DNA of 32,768 nt from Solidesulfovibrio fructosivorans JJ] (GTDB lineage Bacteria; Desulfobacterota; Desulfovibrionia; Desulfovibrionales; Desulfovibrionaceae), in contig NZ_AECZ01000017.1 of assembly GCF_000179555.1 (NCBI RefSeq), positions 1 through 32,768 of the forward strand, given 5' to 3'. Below, piece after piece: positions 7,191-15,244 of this stretch. The notes beneath the pieces were generated by a model, which saw only the letters and a program-made list of their open reading frames with translations, did no database searches and was not told the origin of the DNA. Position 1 is the first letter of the stretch. Every line of letters begins with the position of its first letter. The position numbers were made by a program, and so were the translations under genes.

Positions 7191-9941
7191 ATGGAAATTG
7201 CCAAAAAAATGGAAAAGATCTGGGTCGTGAACGGCATTGAGCACAAGCTCATTGTCGATCCCGATGCCTTCCTGTCCGAAGTGCTGCGCGAGCAAATGCA
7301 TCTGGTCGGCACCAAGGTCGGTTGCGCCAAGGGTCAGTGCGGCGCCTGCTCCGTCATCCTCGACGGCAAGGTCGTGCGCGCCTGCATCACCAAAGCCCGC
7401 CGCATCGAGGACTACGCCAACATCACCACCATTGAAGGCCTGGGCACCCCCCAGAACCTGCACCCCCTGCAGGTTGCCTGGGTGGCCAACGGCGCCGCCC
7501 AGTGCGGTTTCTGCTCGCCCGGTTTCATCATGTCCGCCAAGGGCCTGCTGGACCAGAATCCCAAGCCCACCCGCGAGGAAGTGCGCGATTGGTTCCAGAA
7601 GCACAAGAACGTGTGCCGCTGCACCGGCTACATCCCGCTGGTCGACTCCGTCATGGACGCCGCCAAGGTGCTGCGCGGCGAGATGACCCTCGACATCAAC
7701 CACAACTTCCCGGCTGACGGCAACATCTTCAACTCCCGCGCCCCGCGTCCCTCCGGCGTGGCCAAGGTCACCGGCCAGTGGGCCTTCGGCGACGACCAGA
7801 AGCTCCAGCTGCCCGCCGACACCCTGCACCTGGCCATCGTCGAAGCCCGCGTGTCCCACGCCAACATCAAGGGCATCGACGTTTCCGAGGCCTTGAAGGT
7901 CGAAGGCGTCCACAGCGTCATCACCGCCAAGGACATCAAGGGCAAGAACCGCATCACCGGCCTGATCACCTTCCCCACCAACAAGGGTGACGGTTGGGAT
8001 CGTCCCATCCTGTGCGACGAGAAGGTCTTCCAGTACGGCGACGCCATCGCCCTGGTCGCCGCCACCTCCGAAAAGATCGCCCGCGAGGCCGCCGAGCTGG
8101 TCAAGGTCGATCTGGAAGTCCTGCCGGCCTACATGAATGCCCCCGCCGCCATGGCCGAGGACGCCATCGAGATCCACCCCGGCACCCCGAACACCTACTA
8201 CAAGCAGGGCCTGGTCAAGGGCGACGATCCCGAGCCCTTCTTCAACAGCGCGGACTGCGTGGTTGCCGAGGGCAGCTACTACACCCAGCGCCAGCCGCAC
8301 CTGCCCATCGAGCCCGACGTCGGCTTCGCCATGTACGACGAGGACGGCATTCTGCGCATTTACTCCAAGTCCATCGGCCTGTACCTGCACCTGTACATGA
8401 TCGCCCCCGGCCTTGGCGTCGAGCCGGACAAGATCGCGCTCATCCAGCTGCCCACCGGCGGCACCTTCGGCTACAAGTTCAGCCCGACCATGGAAGCCCT
8501 CGTCGGCGCCGCCACCATGGCCACCGGCCGTCCCTGCCACCTGCACTACAACTACGCCCAGCAGCAGTACTACACCGGCAAGCGCTCCCCGTTCTGGACC
8601 ACCGGCAAGGTTGCCGCCGACAAGAAGACCGGCAAGATCAAGGGCACCCAGCACGAGTGGATCGTCGACCACGGTCCCTACTCCGAGTTCGGCGACCTGC
8701 TGACCCTGCGCGGCGCCCAGTACTTCATGGCCGGCTACGGCATCCCGAACATGCGCGCCGTTGGTCACTGCGTGTGCACCAACCACGGTTGGGGTTCGGC
8801 CTTCCGCGGCTACGGTTCGCCGGAAATCATGTTCCCCTCCGAGGTTCTGCTGGACGAGCTGGCCCTCAAGGGCGGCTGGGATCCGCTGGAACTGCGCTAC
8901 GTCAACTGCTACCGCCCCGGCGACACCACCCCGACCGGTCAGGTGCCCGATTCCTTCATGTACCCGGAGATGATCGACATCCTCCGTCCGAAGTACAAGG
9001 AGGCCCTGGCCAACGCGAAGCGGCATTCCTCTGACACCCTGAAAAAGGGCGTCGGCGTGGCCTTCGGCATCTACGGCGCCGGCCTGGACGGCCCGGACAG
9101 CGCCGGTGCCGATGTCGAGCTCAACGCCGACGGCACCATCACCATCTTCAACACCTGGCAGGACCATGGCCAGGGTTCCGACCTCGGCACCCTGTGCTTC
9201 GCCCATGAAGCTCTCAGGCCCCTCGGCATCCCGGCCTCCAAGCTGAAGATCGTCCTGAACGACACGAGCAAGTGCCCGAACTCCGGCCCGGCCGGCGGTT
9301 CCCGCTCCAACGTGCTCGTCGGCAACGCCATCATCAACGGCTGCAAGCAGCTCGTCGAGGCCATGCGCAAGCCCGACGGCACCTTCCGCACCTACGACGA
9401 GATGGTCAAGGACGGCCTCAAGACCAAGTACAACGGCACCTGGACCCAGCCGGCCAACGATTGCGATCCGGACACCGGCCAGGGCAACCCGTTCGCCAAC
9501 TACATGTACGGCCTGTTCATGGCCGAAGTGACCGTGGACACCACCACCGGCAAGACCCAGGTCGACAAGATGACCCTGGTGGAAGACATCGGCACCCTGA
9601 CCAACCGTCAGACCGTCGACGGCCAGAACTGGGGCGGCTTGGCCCAGGGCGTCGGCCTGGCGCTGACCGAGGACTTCGAGGACATCAAGAAGCACTCCTC
9701 CCTGGCCGGAGCCGGCGTGCCCTACATCAAGGACATCCCGGACGTCATGGAGCTGATCTACGTCGACTCGCCGCGTGAGCACGGTCCGTTCGGCGGTTCC
9801 GGCGTCGGCGAAGTGCCGCTGTGCGGACCGCACCCGGCCATCATCAACGCCATCGCCAATGCCACCGGCGGCGCCTTCGTCCGTCACCTTCCGGCCTACC
9901 CCGAAAAGGTCCTGGCCGCCATCAAGGAGCTTGGCAAGTAA
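7191..9941 (+). CDS. mop: Molybdenum aldehyde oxidoreductase (xanthine oxidase family)
   Basis: 916 residues, matching D. gigas Mop (907) along its whole length. It oxidises aldehydes to carboxylic acids at a molybdopterin cytosine dinucleotide site and passes electrons through two [2Fe-2S] clusters. Cluster ligands: C45, C50, C53, C65 (plant-ferredoxin-like domain) and C105, C108, C142, C144 (helical domain). The large domain keeps GGTFGYKFSP, WGSAFRGYG, NSGPAGGSR and the catalytic glutamate in GASGVGE-like FGGSGVGEVPL near the end. No FAD domain is present, as in D. gigas. GGAG six bases before ATG 7191 supports this start; ATG 7209 would match the D. gigas N-terminus but has no ribosome site. 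The codons look optimised (almost only AAG for Lys, frequent GGT/CGT), suggesting high expression. Confidence 0.97.
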   Translation: MEIAKKMEKIWVVNGIEHKLIVDPDAFLSEVLREQMHLVGTKVGCAKGQCGACSVILDGKVVRACITKARRIEDYANITTIEGLGTPQNLHPLQVAWVANGAAQCGFCSPGFIMSAKGLLDQNPKPTREEVRDWFQKHKNVCRCTGYIPLVDSVMDAAKVLRGEMTLDINHNFPADGNIFNSRAPRPSGVAKVTGQWAFGDDQKLQLPADTLHLAIVEARVSHANIKGIDVSEALKVEGVHSVITAKDIKGKNRITGLITFPTNKGDGWDRPILCDEKVFQYGDAIALVAATSEKIAREAAELVKVDLEVLPAYMNAPAAMAEDAIEIHPGTPNTYYKQGLVKGDDPEPFFNSADCVVAEGSYYTQRQPHLPIEPDVGFAMYDEDGILRIYSKSIGLYLHLYMIAPGLGVEPDKIALIQLPTGGTFGYKFSPTMEALVGAATMATGRPCHLHYNYAQQQYYTGKRSPFWTTGKVAADKKTGKIKGTQHEWIVDHGPYSEFGDLLTLRGAQYFMAGYGIPNMRAVGHCVCTNHGWGSAFRGYGSPEIMFPSEVLLDELALKGGWDPLELRYVNCYRPGDTTPTGQVPDSFMYPEMIDILRPKYKEALANAKRHSSDTLKKGVGVAFGIYGAGLDGPDSAGADVELNADGTITIFNTWQDHGQGSDLGTLCFAHEALRPLGIPASKLKIVLNDTSKCPNSGPAGGSRSNVLVGNAIINGCKQLVEAMRKPDGTFRTYDEMVKDGLKTKYNGTWTQPANDCDPDTGQGNPFANYMYGLFMAEVTVDTTTGKTQVDKMTLVEDIGTLTNRQTVDGQNWGGLAQGVGLALTEDFEDIKKHSSLAGAGVPYIKDIPDVMELIYVDSPREHGPFGGSGVGEVPLCGPHPAIINAIANATGGAFVRHLPAYPEKVLAAIKELGK

Positions 9942-9971
9942 CCTTCGGGGTTTTACACTCCGCTCAAAACG

Positions 9972-10009
9972 AACGACGGGGCGGGCGCAATGCGTCCGTC
10001 CCGTCGTTT
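9972..10009 (+). terminator. Terminator or attenuating hairpin after mop
   Basis: AACGACGGG (9972-9980) pairs with CCCGTCGTT (10000-10008); the inner bases continue the stem with G-U pairs around a CAATG loop, then GTTT. Only 30 bases after the mop stop, it could lower expression of the downstream genes relative to mop. Confidence 0.65.
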
Positions 10010-10025
10010 CCCACCGGAAGGCCCC

Positions 10026-12326
10026 ATGAATCAACAGGAACTGCGAGACACCGAGTACCGGTGCATTCAGGAAGAACAGCCGACTTGCCAGGCCGCCTGT
10101 CCCATCAGCGTGGATGTGCGGGGATTTATGGCCAAAATGGCGGCCGGCGATCTCTCGGGCGCACGCAAGATCCTTGATCGGACCATGCCGCTGCCCGGGG
10201 TGCTCGCCCGTCTGTGCGACCACCCGTGCGAGAACGCCTGTCTGCGCGCGACGCTTGGCGGAGCCCTGACCGTAGGCGCTCTGGAGCGGGCCTGCGTCCT
10301 GGCCACATCGGCCGGGGCCAAGCCCATGTGCATGCCCTCCAAGGGCAAGACCGTGGCCGCGCTCGGCGGCGACCTCAGCTCCCTGACCCTGGCCTGGGAC
10401 CTGGCCAAAAAGGGCTTCCGCGTCACCGTTTACGCCGCCGCGGACAAAGCCGGCGGCAAACTCAACGAAATTTCCCCCGACATGCTGCCGTCCGACGTCC
10501 TGGCCGAGGCCCTGGACATGCTCGGCCGCATGGGCGTCGCCGTCAAGACCGGCCAGACGTTGGACGCCGCGCGCCTCGAGGCCCTCGCCGCCGAATGCGA
10601 CGCCGTCTATGTCGAATGCGCCGGCCGCGACCTGTGCGGCATCTCCCGGGCCGACGCCGATGTCGTCACCCTGCAGGGGCCCCGGCCGAACGTCTTTTGC
10701 GGCGGTTGGCCGCGCCCCGACGGCTCCCGGTCCATCATTTCCCTGGTCACCGACGGCCGCCGGGCGGCCATGTCCATCGACCGCTTCATCTCCGGCGCCA
10801 GCCTGACCACCAGCCGGGAAAAAGAAGGCGTCACCACCACCCGGACCTACACCAACCTCAAGGGTGTGCCCGCCGTGGCCCGCGTCGAACCGGCCGATCC
10901 GGTCGCCGGCTTCGCCCCGGAAGACGCCAAGACGGAGGCCGCTCGCTGCATGCAGTGCGACTGCATGGAATGCGTCAAGGTCTGCGAATACCTCAAGCAC
11001 TACAAGGGCTACCCCAAACTCTACGCCCGACAGATCTACAACAACCTTTCCATTGTCCTCGGCAACCACTACCTCAACCGCATGATCGACTCCTGCACCC
11101 TGTGCGGGCTGTGCACCGAGGTCTGTCCCGAGGATTTCTCCATGGCCGAACTGTGCCTCCATTCGCGCCGGGACATGGTCAAACGCGGCAAAATGCCGCC
11201 CTCGGCCCACGAGTTCGCCCTGGAGGACATGGCCTTCTCCAACGGCCCGGACTGCGCCCTCGTCCGCACGGAGCCCGGCCAGGACGCCTGCGCCCACCTG
11301 TTTTTCCCGGGCTGCCAGCTGGCCGGCGAACCCGACGGCCGCATCCCCGAAGCCTATGCCTTCTTGCGGCAAAAGCTCTCCGGCGGCGTGGGACTGGCGC
11401 TTGGCTGCTGCGGCGCTCCGGCGCTTTGGGCCGGACGGGATCCGCTGTTCGAGGAAGTCGTGGTCGCCTTCAAGGCCCAGTGGGAAAAGCTCGGCAAGCC
11501 TCGCCTGATCACCGCCTGCTCCTCCTGCCTGAGCGTTTTCCAACAGGCCGCGCCCGAGATCCCGGCCGTCTCGCTGTGGCAGGTCATGGAAAGCGAGACC
11601 GGACTGCCCGAAACGGCCGGATTTTCCCCGGCCGCGCCGGTGGCCGTCCACGATTCCTGCACCTCGCGCCATAACGAGCCGCTCCAGCGGGCCGTGCGCG
11701 CCCTGCTCGCCAAACGCGGCGTGACCTTCGAGGAATTGCCCCTTTCGGGACGCTATACCGAATGCTGCGGTTTCGGCGGACTGGCCGGCAATGCCCATCC
11801 GCAACTGGCCAAGGCCATCACCGAGCGCCGGGCCGCCGCCTCGGACAAGGACTTCCTCGCCACCTGCGCCATGTGCCGCGACCGGCTGTCCCACGTGGGC
11901 AAACGGGCCTACCACCTCCTCGACGTCCTCTTTCCCGGCCAGGACGCCGGCGACCCGGCCGCGCGGCCCGATCCCGGTTTTTCCATGCGCCACGAGACCC
12001 GGGCCCGCCTGCGCCGCCATATGCTGACCACGGTCTGGAACGAAACCGTCGACGCCAAGGCCCCGATCGGACCGGACTTCGTGGTCAGCCCCGAGGTGCG
12101 CGCCCGCATGGAGGCCCGCCATATCCTCGACGACGACGTGAAACGGACCCTGGCCCATGCCGAAACCACCGGCCGCAAATTCCTCGACCGGGAAACCGGC
12201 CATTTCCTGGCCAGCTTCACGCCGCACCGCGTCACCTACTGGGTGGAATACGTGATGGAAGGCGATACCGCCCGGGTCTTCACCGCCTACAGCCACCGCA
12301 TGAACGTGGATAATGTCGGCAAGTAG
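10026..12326 (+). CDS. Dicluster/CCG-domain protein with decayed pyridine-nucleotide oxidoreductase domain
   Basis: 766 residues in several parts. Residues 10-90: glutamate-synthase-beta/DPYD-type helical Fe-S domain (C21, C25, C64, C68, C72). Residues 108-260: a flavoprotein-like fold that has lost the FAD-binding GxGxxG (here GGDLSS, 114-119), has Gly-Gly-Trp (226-228) where these enzymes have the GD of the second FAD motif, and lacks the NADPH subdomain. Residues 308-367: a ferredoxin region with CxxCxCxxCxxxC (C308-C320) and CxxCxxCxxxCP (C357-C367). Residues 425-635: two HdrD/LldE-type CCG domains (C461-C462-G with C498/C501, and C580-C581-G with C614/C617). A C-terminal domain of about 95 residues is unassigned. 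It follows the NCBI family named pyridine nucleotide-disulfide oxidoreductase/dicluster-binding protein. Likely electron partner of Mop. GGAAGG before ATG 10026 sets the start. Confidence 0.85.
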   Translation: MNQQELRDTEYRCIQEEQPTCQAACPISVDVRGFMAKMAAGDLSGARKILDRTMPLPGVLARLCDHPCENACLRATLGGALTVGALERACVLATSAGAKPMCMPSKGKTVAALGGDLSSLTLAWDLAKKGFRVTVYAAADKAGGKLNEISPDMLPSDVLAEALDMLGRMGVAVKTGQTLDAARLEALAAECDAVYVECAGRDLCGISRADADVVTLQGPRPNVFCGGWPRPDGSRSIISLVTDGRRAAMSIDRFISGASLTTSREKEGVTTTRTYTNLKGVPAVARVEPADPVAGFAPEDAKTEAARCMQCDCMECVKVCEYLKHYKGYPKLYARQIYNNLSIVLGNHYLNRMIDSCTLCGLCTEVCPEDFSMAELCLHSRRDMVKRGKMPPSAHEFALEDMAFSNGPDCALVRTEPGQDACAHLFFPGCQLAGEPDGRIPEAYAFLRQKLSGGVGLALGCCGAPALWAGRDPLFEEVVVAFKAQWEKLGKPRLITACSSCLSVFQQAAPEIPAVSLWQVMESETGLPETAGFSPAAPVAVHDSCTSRHNEPLQRAVRALLAKRGVTFEELPLSGRYTECCGFGGLAGNAHPQLAKAITERRAAASDKDFLATCAMCRDRLSHVGKRAYHLLDVLFPGQDAGDPAARPDPGFSMRHETRARLRRHMLTTVWNETVDAKAPIGPDFVVSPEVRARMEARHILDDDVKRTLAHAETTGRKFLDRETGHFLASFTPHRVTYWVEYVMEGDTARVFTAYSHRMNVDNVGK

Positions 12327-12337
12327 AAGAGAGGGAC

Positions 12338-12515
12338 GCCTCCGGCGGCCAGGGGGAAACTTTTTGAAAAAAGTTTCCCCCTGGACCCCCATCAAAAACT
12401 TTTAAAGGAAATTTGTAGCTCCAACCCATTAACACCGTATGGGGGGTCCGGGGGGCCCTCGGCCCCCCGGTGGGGTGGTCCAGGAGGGGCAACGCCCCTC
12501 CTGGCCGCCGGAGGC
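12338..12515. repeat. 178-base intergenic element bounded by 16-bp inverted repeats
   Basis: GCCTCCGGCGGCCAGG (12338-12353) is perfectly inverted as CCTGGCCGCCGGAGGC (12500-12515). Inside are three further hairpins: 12351-12382 (AAACTTT/AAAGTTT core), 12448-12470 (CCGGGGGGCC / GGCCCCCCGG) and 12480-12504 (CCAGGAGGGGC / GCCCCTCCTGG). Half-copies lie at 28-103 and 31749-31800. It has no coding capacity. Confidence 0.8.
12351..12382 (+). terminator. Terminator-like hairpin inside the repeat
   Basis: A 13-15 bp stem, AGGGGGAAACTTTTT against its exact complement, 25 bases after the dicluster gene. It works in either direction by sequence. If it ends transcription, the genes from 12528 on need their own promoter or rely on read-through. 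Confidence 0.6.
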
Positions 12516-12527
12516 GCTAGACACGCC

Positions 12528-12743
12528 ATGGCAGAATCGCTTGTTTACATGCCGCAGTCCGGCGACTGGACGTGCGCCGGATGCGGCGGTCCCTTGGAGC
12601 CCAAGGAGACCGACGTCACCTACCTTGAGGGCGGCTTCAACATCACGTTGCTCACCTGTCCCAAATGCAAGATGGCGTTGCTCCCGGAGTATGTGGCCGT
12701 GGGCAAGATGCTGGAAGTGGAGCAGTTGCTGGAGGACAAGTAG
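12528..12743 (+). CDS. Small double-CxxC protein (DVU_1557-like redox protein)
   Basis: 71 residues with C16-x-x-C19 and C44-x-x-C47, a zinc-ribbon or rubredoxin-like arrangement. By sequence and position it matches the family NCBI calls DVU_1557 family redox protein; metal and function are not known. The nearest ribosome site is GGAGG at 12510-12514, which belongs to the end of the repeat, 13 bases from the ATG, longer than usual. Its TAG overlaps the GTG of the next gene. It is the first of seven tightly packed genes, so it may be a small electron carrier or a metal-delivery helper for that unit. Confidence 0.8.
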   Translation: MAESLVYMPQSGDWTCAGCGGPLEPKETDVTYLEGGFNITLLTCPKCKMALLPEYVAVGKMLEVEQLLEDK

Positions 12744-13441
12744 TGCCGGGCTGCGTCGCGCCCTATGAGCGAGAGGATTTCCGCGAAGTCGCCGGCGGGA
12801 CGCTGCGCCCCGGCGGACTGGCCCTGACGAAACGGGCCCTTGCGGCCTGCCGGTTTTCCCCGGGGGCCAGGGTGCTGGATGTCGGCTGCGGCCCCGGCGC
12901 GAGCCTGACCCTTCTTGCCGAGGCGAAGCTGACCGCTTACGGCCTCGACGCCTCCTTCCTTTTCACGCATCAAGCCGGCCGCATCGCCCCCGTGGTTCAG
13001 GGACTGGGACAACACCTGCCCTTCCGGGAGAAAAGCCTGGACGGCGCGCTGTGCGAATGCGTGCTCTCGGCTTCGGGCGACGGCCCGGGCTGTCTGGCCG
13101 AGATCGCCCGGGTGCTGCGCCCGGGCGGGCTGCTCGTCGCCACCGACCTCTACCTGCGCCAGGGCAATCCCCTTGGCGAGGCCGGCGCGGGTTGCGCCGC
13201 CGGAGCCGTCACGCGCGAGGCCCTGGCCGTCATGTTCGGCGCGGCCGGATTCGCCCTGCGCCTCTTCGAGGACCACACCAAACTGCTGACCGAGCTGGCC
13301 TGCCGCCTGACCTTCGCCTTGGGCTCGGCGGCAAGCGTCGTTTCCATGCTGACCGGCCGTGATCCGGCCTGTGCCGGCGCCTCGGGGCCACGCCCCAGGT
13401 TCGGCTACTGCCTGTGCATCGCCGCCAAGGAGTCGTTATGA
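12743..13441 (+). CDS. SAM-dependent methyltransferase (DVU_1556/TrsM-like)
   Basis: 232 residues. Motif I is VLDVGCGPG (44-52), followed by YGLDAS, LPFREKSLDGALCECVLS and ARVLRPGGLLVATDLYL, a UbiE-like class I methyltransferase. The start is the GTG at 12743, overlapping the TAG of the previous gene (TAGTG) with GGAGG seven bases upstream; frames opening further upstream at 12665 run inside the neighbour and are rejected. A GAGAGCAAGAV-like stretch and several cysteines (C4, C36, C49) are seen. The gene always-next-to-TrsS arrangement in this family block suggests it methylates the product, substrate or partner of the radical SAM protein; that is inference. Confidence 0.85.
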   Translation: MPGCVAPYEREDFREVAGGTLRPGGLALTKRALAACRFSPGARVLDVGCGPGASLTLLAEAKLTAYGLDASFLFTHQAGRIAPVVQGLGQHLPFREKSLDGALCECVLSASGDGPGCLAEIARVLRPGGLLVATDLYLRQGNPLGEAGAGCAAGAVTREALAVMFGAAGFALRLFEDHTKLLTELACRLTFALGSAASVVSMLTGRDPACAGASGPRPRFGYCLCIAAKESL

Positions 13442-13878
13442 ACCCCACGCTTATGGAGATCATGCCCCTGGCCGCCAAGAACTATTGTTGCAGCCAGATT
13501 CTCGTGCTTTTGGCCCTGCGCGCCCAGGGGGTGGAGAACTGGCCCCTGGTGCGGGCCGCCGCCGGCATCTGCCACGGCATGGAATCGGGACTGACCTGCG
13601 GCATCCTGACCGGCGGCTGCCTGACTCTCGGCCTGTATGCCGGCCGGGGACGCGAGGAGGAGCTGCCCCATGAAAAAGCTGAACTCCTCATCACCGAATT
13701 CGTGGACTGGTTCCGCGAAAAGGCCACCGACATGTACGGCGACATCACCTGCCAGGCCATTCTGAGCGAAGGCAAGCCCGACGCCAGCCGTTGCGGCGGG
13801 CTCATGTCCGAGGCCTGGGACCAGATTATCACCATCCTGTCGGAAGCCGGCATCGATCCGTCCGAACCCAGGGAGTAA
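13438..13878 (+). CDS. C_GCAxxG_C_C family protein (DVU_1555-like)
   Basis: 146 residues, helical and cysteine-rich: C17-C18 (YCCSQ), C45, C54, C61, C105 and C119. The central GLTCGILTGGCLTLGLYAG (51-69) is the family's GCAxxG...C signature in variant form. Members are found beside redox enzymes and are thought to bind Fe-S or pass electrons or thiols; no biochemical role is settled. ATG 13438 overlaps the upstream TGA (ATGA) with AAGGAG just before it; an ATG at 13414 is in frame but lies within the neighbouring gene and lacks a site. Translation is therefore coupled to the methyltransferase. Confidence 0.88.
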   Translation: MNPTLMEIMPLAAKNYCCSQILVLLALRAQGVENWPLVRAAAGICHGMESGLTCGILTGGCLTLGLYAGRGREEELPHEKAELLITEFVDWFREKATDMYGDITCQAILSEGKPDASRCGGLMSEAWDQIITILSEAGIDPSEPRE

Positions 13879-13882
13879 AAAA

Positions 13883-15244
13883 GTGGCCGCGTCTTCCGGT
13901 TCGTATCCCACCATGAGCCTGTGCCCGGTCTGCCTGCGCCGGGTGCCCGCCCGGCGCGAGGTCGACGGCGCGGACGGCTACGTGGTCAAGACCTGTCCCG
14001 AGCACGGCGAATTCCGCACCCGGTTCTGGCATGGCCCGCCGGCCATGGTCGGCTGGAACCGGCCCAAGGTCCCGGGCAACCCACCGCCGATCCTCACCGA
14101 ATCGCGCCTGGGCTGCCCGCATGACTGCGGCCTGTGCCCGGAGCACGGCCAGCACACCTGCACGGCGCTTTTCGAGATCACCGCCCGGTGCAACCTTTCC
14201 TGCCCGGTCTGCTTCGCCAGCGCCGGCAATACGCCGCCGCCCGATCCCGAGGTCCCGGCCCTTTCCGAACGCTTCGCCCGCATCTTCGAGGCCACCGGGC
14301 CGGTCAACGTCCAGCTTTCCGGCGGCGAACCCACGGTGCGCAACGACCTGCCCGAGGTGGTGGCGGCCTGCCGCAAGGCCGGCTTTTCCTTTGTGCAGCT
14401 CAACACCAACGGTCTGGCCCTGGCCGCCGATCCGGGACTGGCCGGACGTCTGGCCGATGCCGGCCTCGTTTCGGTTTTTCTCCAGTTCGACGGCAACGAC
14501 GACGCCTGCCGGGTGCTTCGCGGGGGACCGCTTTACGAAACGAAACTGGCGGCCATCGAGGCCTGCGTGGGGGCGAACATCGGCGTGGTTCTGGTCCCGA
14601 CCGTGGCCCCGGGCGTAAACGACGGCCAGCTCGGCGACATCGTGCGCCTGGCCCGGTCCATGGCCCCGGGCGTGCGCGGCGTCCATTTCCAGCCCGTCAG
14701 CTCCTTTGGCCGCTATCCCTGGGCCGCCGGCCCGGCTGCGCGCGTCACCCTGCCGGACCTCATGCGCGGCCTGGAAGATCAAACGGACGGCATGATCCGG
14801 GCCGAGCACTTCCATCCGCCGGGCTGCGAGCATTCGCTGTGCTCCTTTTCCCAGCCCTATTTCCTCGAGGGAGATGGCGGGCTACGGCCGGCCCCGACGT
14901 CTGGCCAATCCTGCTGCTCCCCGCCGCCCCCCATCGCCGCCGACGAAGGCGCGCGCCGCTCCCGGAATTTCGTGGCCCGCCAATGGGCCGCGCCGACCGA
15001 CGCCCCGAAAAAAGACGGCCCCATGGACGATTTCGACCGCTTCCTGGCCGATGCCGCCACGGCTAGGCGCTTCACCGTCTCGGCCATGGCCTTTCAGGAC
15101 GCCTGGACCCTCGACCTCGAACGCACGCGCGGCTGCTGCATCCACGTGGCCACGACCGACAACCGGCTCATTCCCTTTTGCCTCTACAACCTGACGGCGA
15201 CCGACGGCCGCACGCTCTACCGGGGGCATGACGGATGCGTTTAA
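13883..15244 (+). CDS. Tes-like radical SAM protein (TrsS family)
   Basis: 453 residues. An N-terminal rubredoxin-like knuckle (C14-x-x-C17, C38-PEHG) leads to C78-x3-C82-x-x-C85-PEH-x3-C93, then the radical SAM motif C103-x3-C107-x-x-C110, GGEP (147-150) and a TIM-barrel part. The C-terminal section has HFHPPGCEHSLCSF (C315, C320), a CC pair (344-345), RGCCIH (C418-C419) and IPFCLYN (C433). This order matches the archaeal tetraether synthase Tes (MJ0619) and the NCBI family radical SAM (seleno)protein TrsS, some of whose members carry selenocysteine. Here no in-frame TGA is seen; all positions are Cys. Several Fe-S clusters are expected. GTG 13883 is chosen for AGGGAG seven bases upstream; ATG 13913 is the alternative. 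Reaction unknown. Confidence 0.88.
   Translation: MAASSGSYPTMSLCPVCLRRVPARREVDGADGYVVKTCPEHGEFRTRFWHGPPAMVGWNRPKVPGNPPPILTESRLGCPHDCGLCPEHGQHTCTALFEITARCNLSCPVCFASAGNTPPPDPEVPALSERFARIFEATGPVNVQLSGGEPTVRNDLPEVVAACRKAGFSFVQLNTNGLALAADPGLAGRLADAGLVSVFLQFDGNDDACRVLRGGPLYETKLAAIEACVGANIGVVLVPTVAPGVNDGQLGDIVRLARSMAPGVRGVHFQPVSSFGRYPWAAGPAARVTLPDLMRGLEDQTDGMIRAEHFHPPGCEHSLCSFSQPYFLEGDGGLRPAPTSGQSCCSPPPPIAADEGARRSRNFVARQWAAPTDAPKKDGPMDDFDRFLADAATARRFTVSAMAFQDAWTLDLERTRGCCIHVATTDNRLIPFCLYNLTATDGRTLYRGHDGCV

Noticed and set aside
7023-12395. A 1790-residue open frame on the minus strand opposite mop and the dicluster gene
   Set aside because: It is low-complexity Gly/Val/Ala/Asp-rich shadow sequence caused by strong third-position GC in the + strand genes; the + strand genes have clear family matches.
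13883-15244. Selenocysteine in the radical SAM protein
   Set aside because: No in-frame TGA is present in this gene; cysteine codons occupy the conserved positions.
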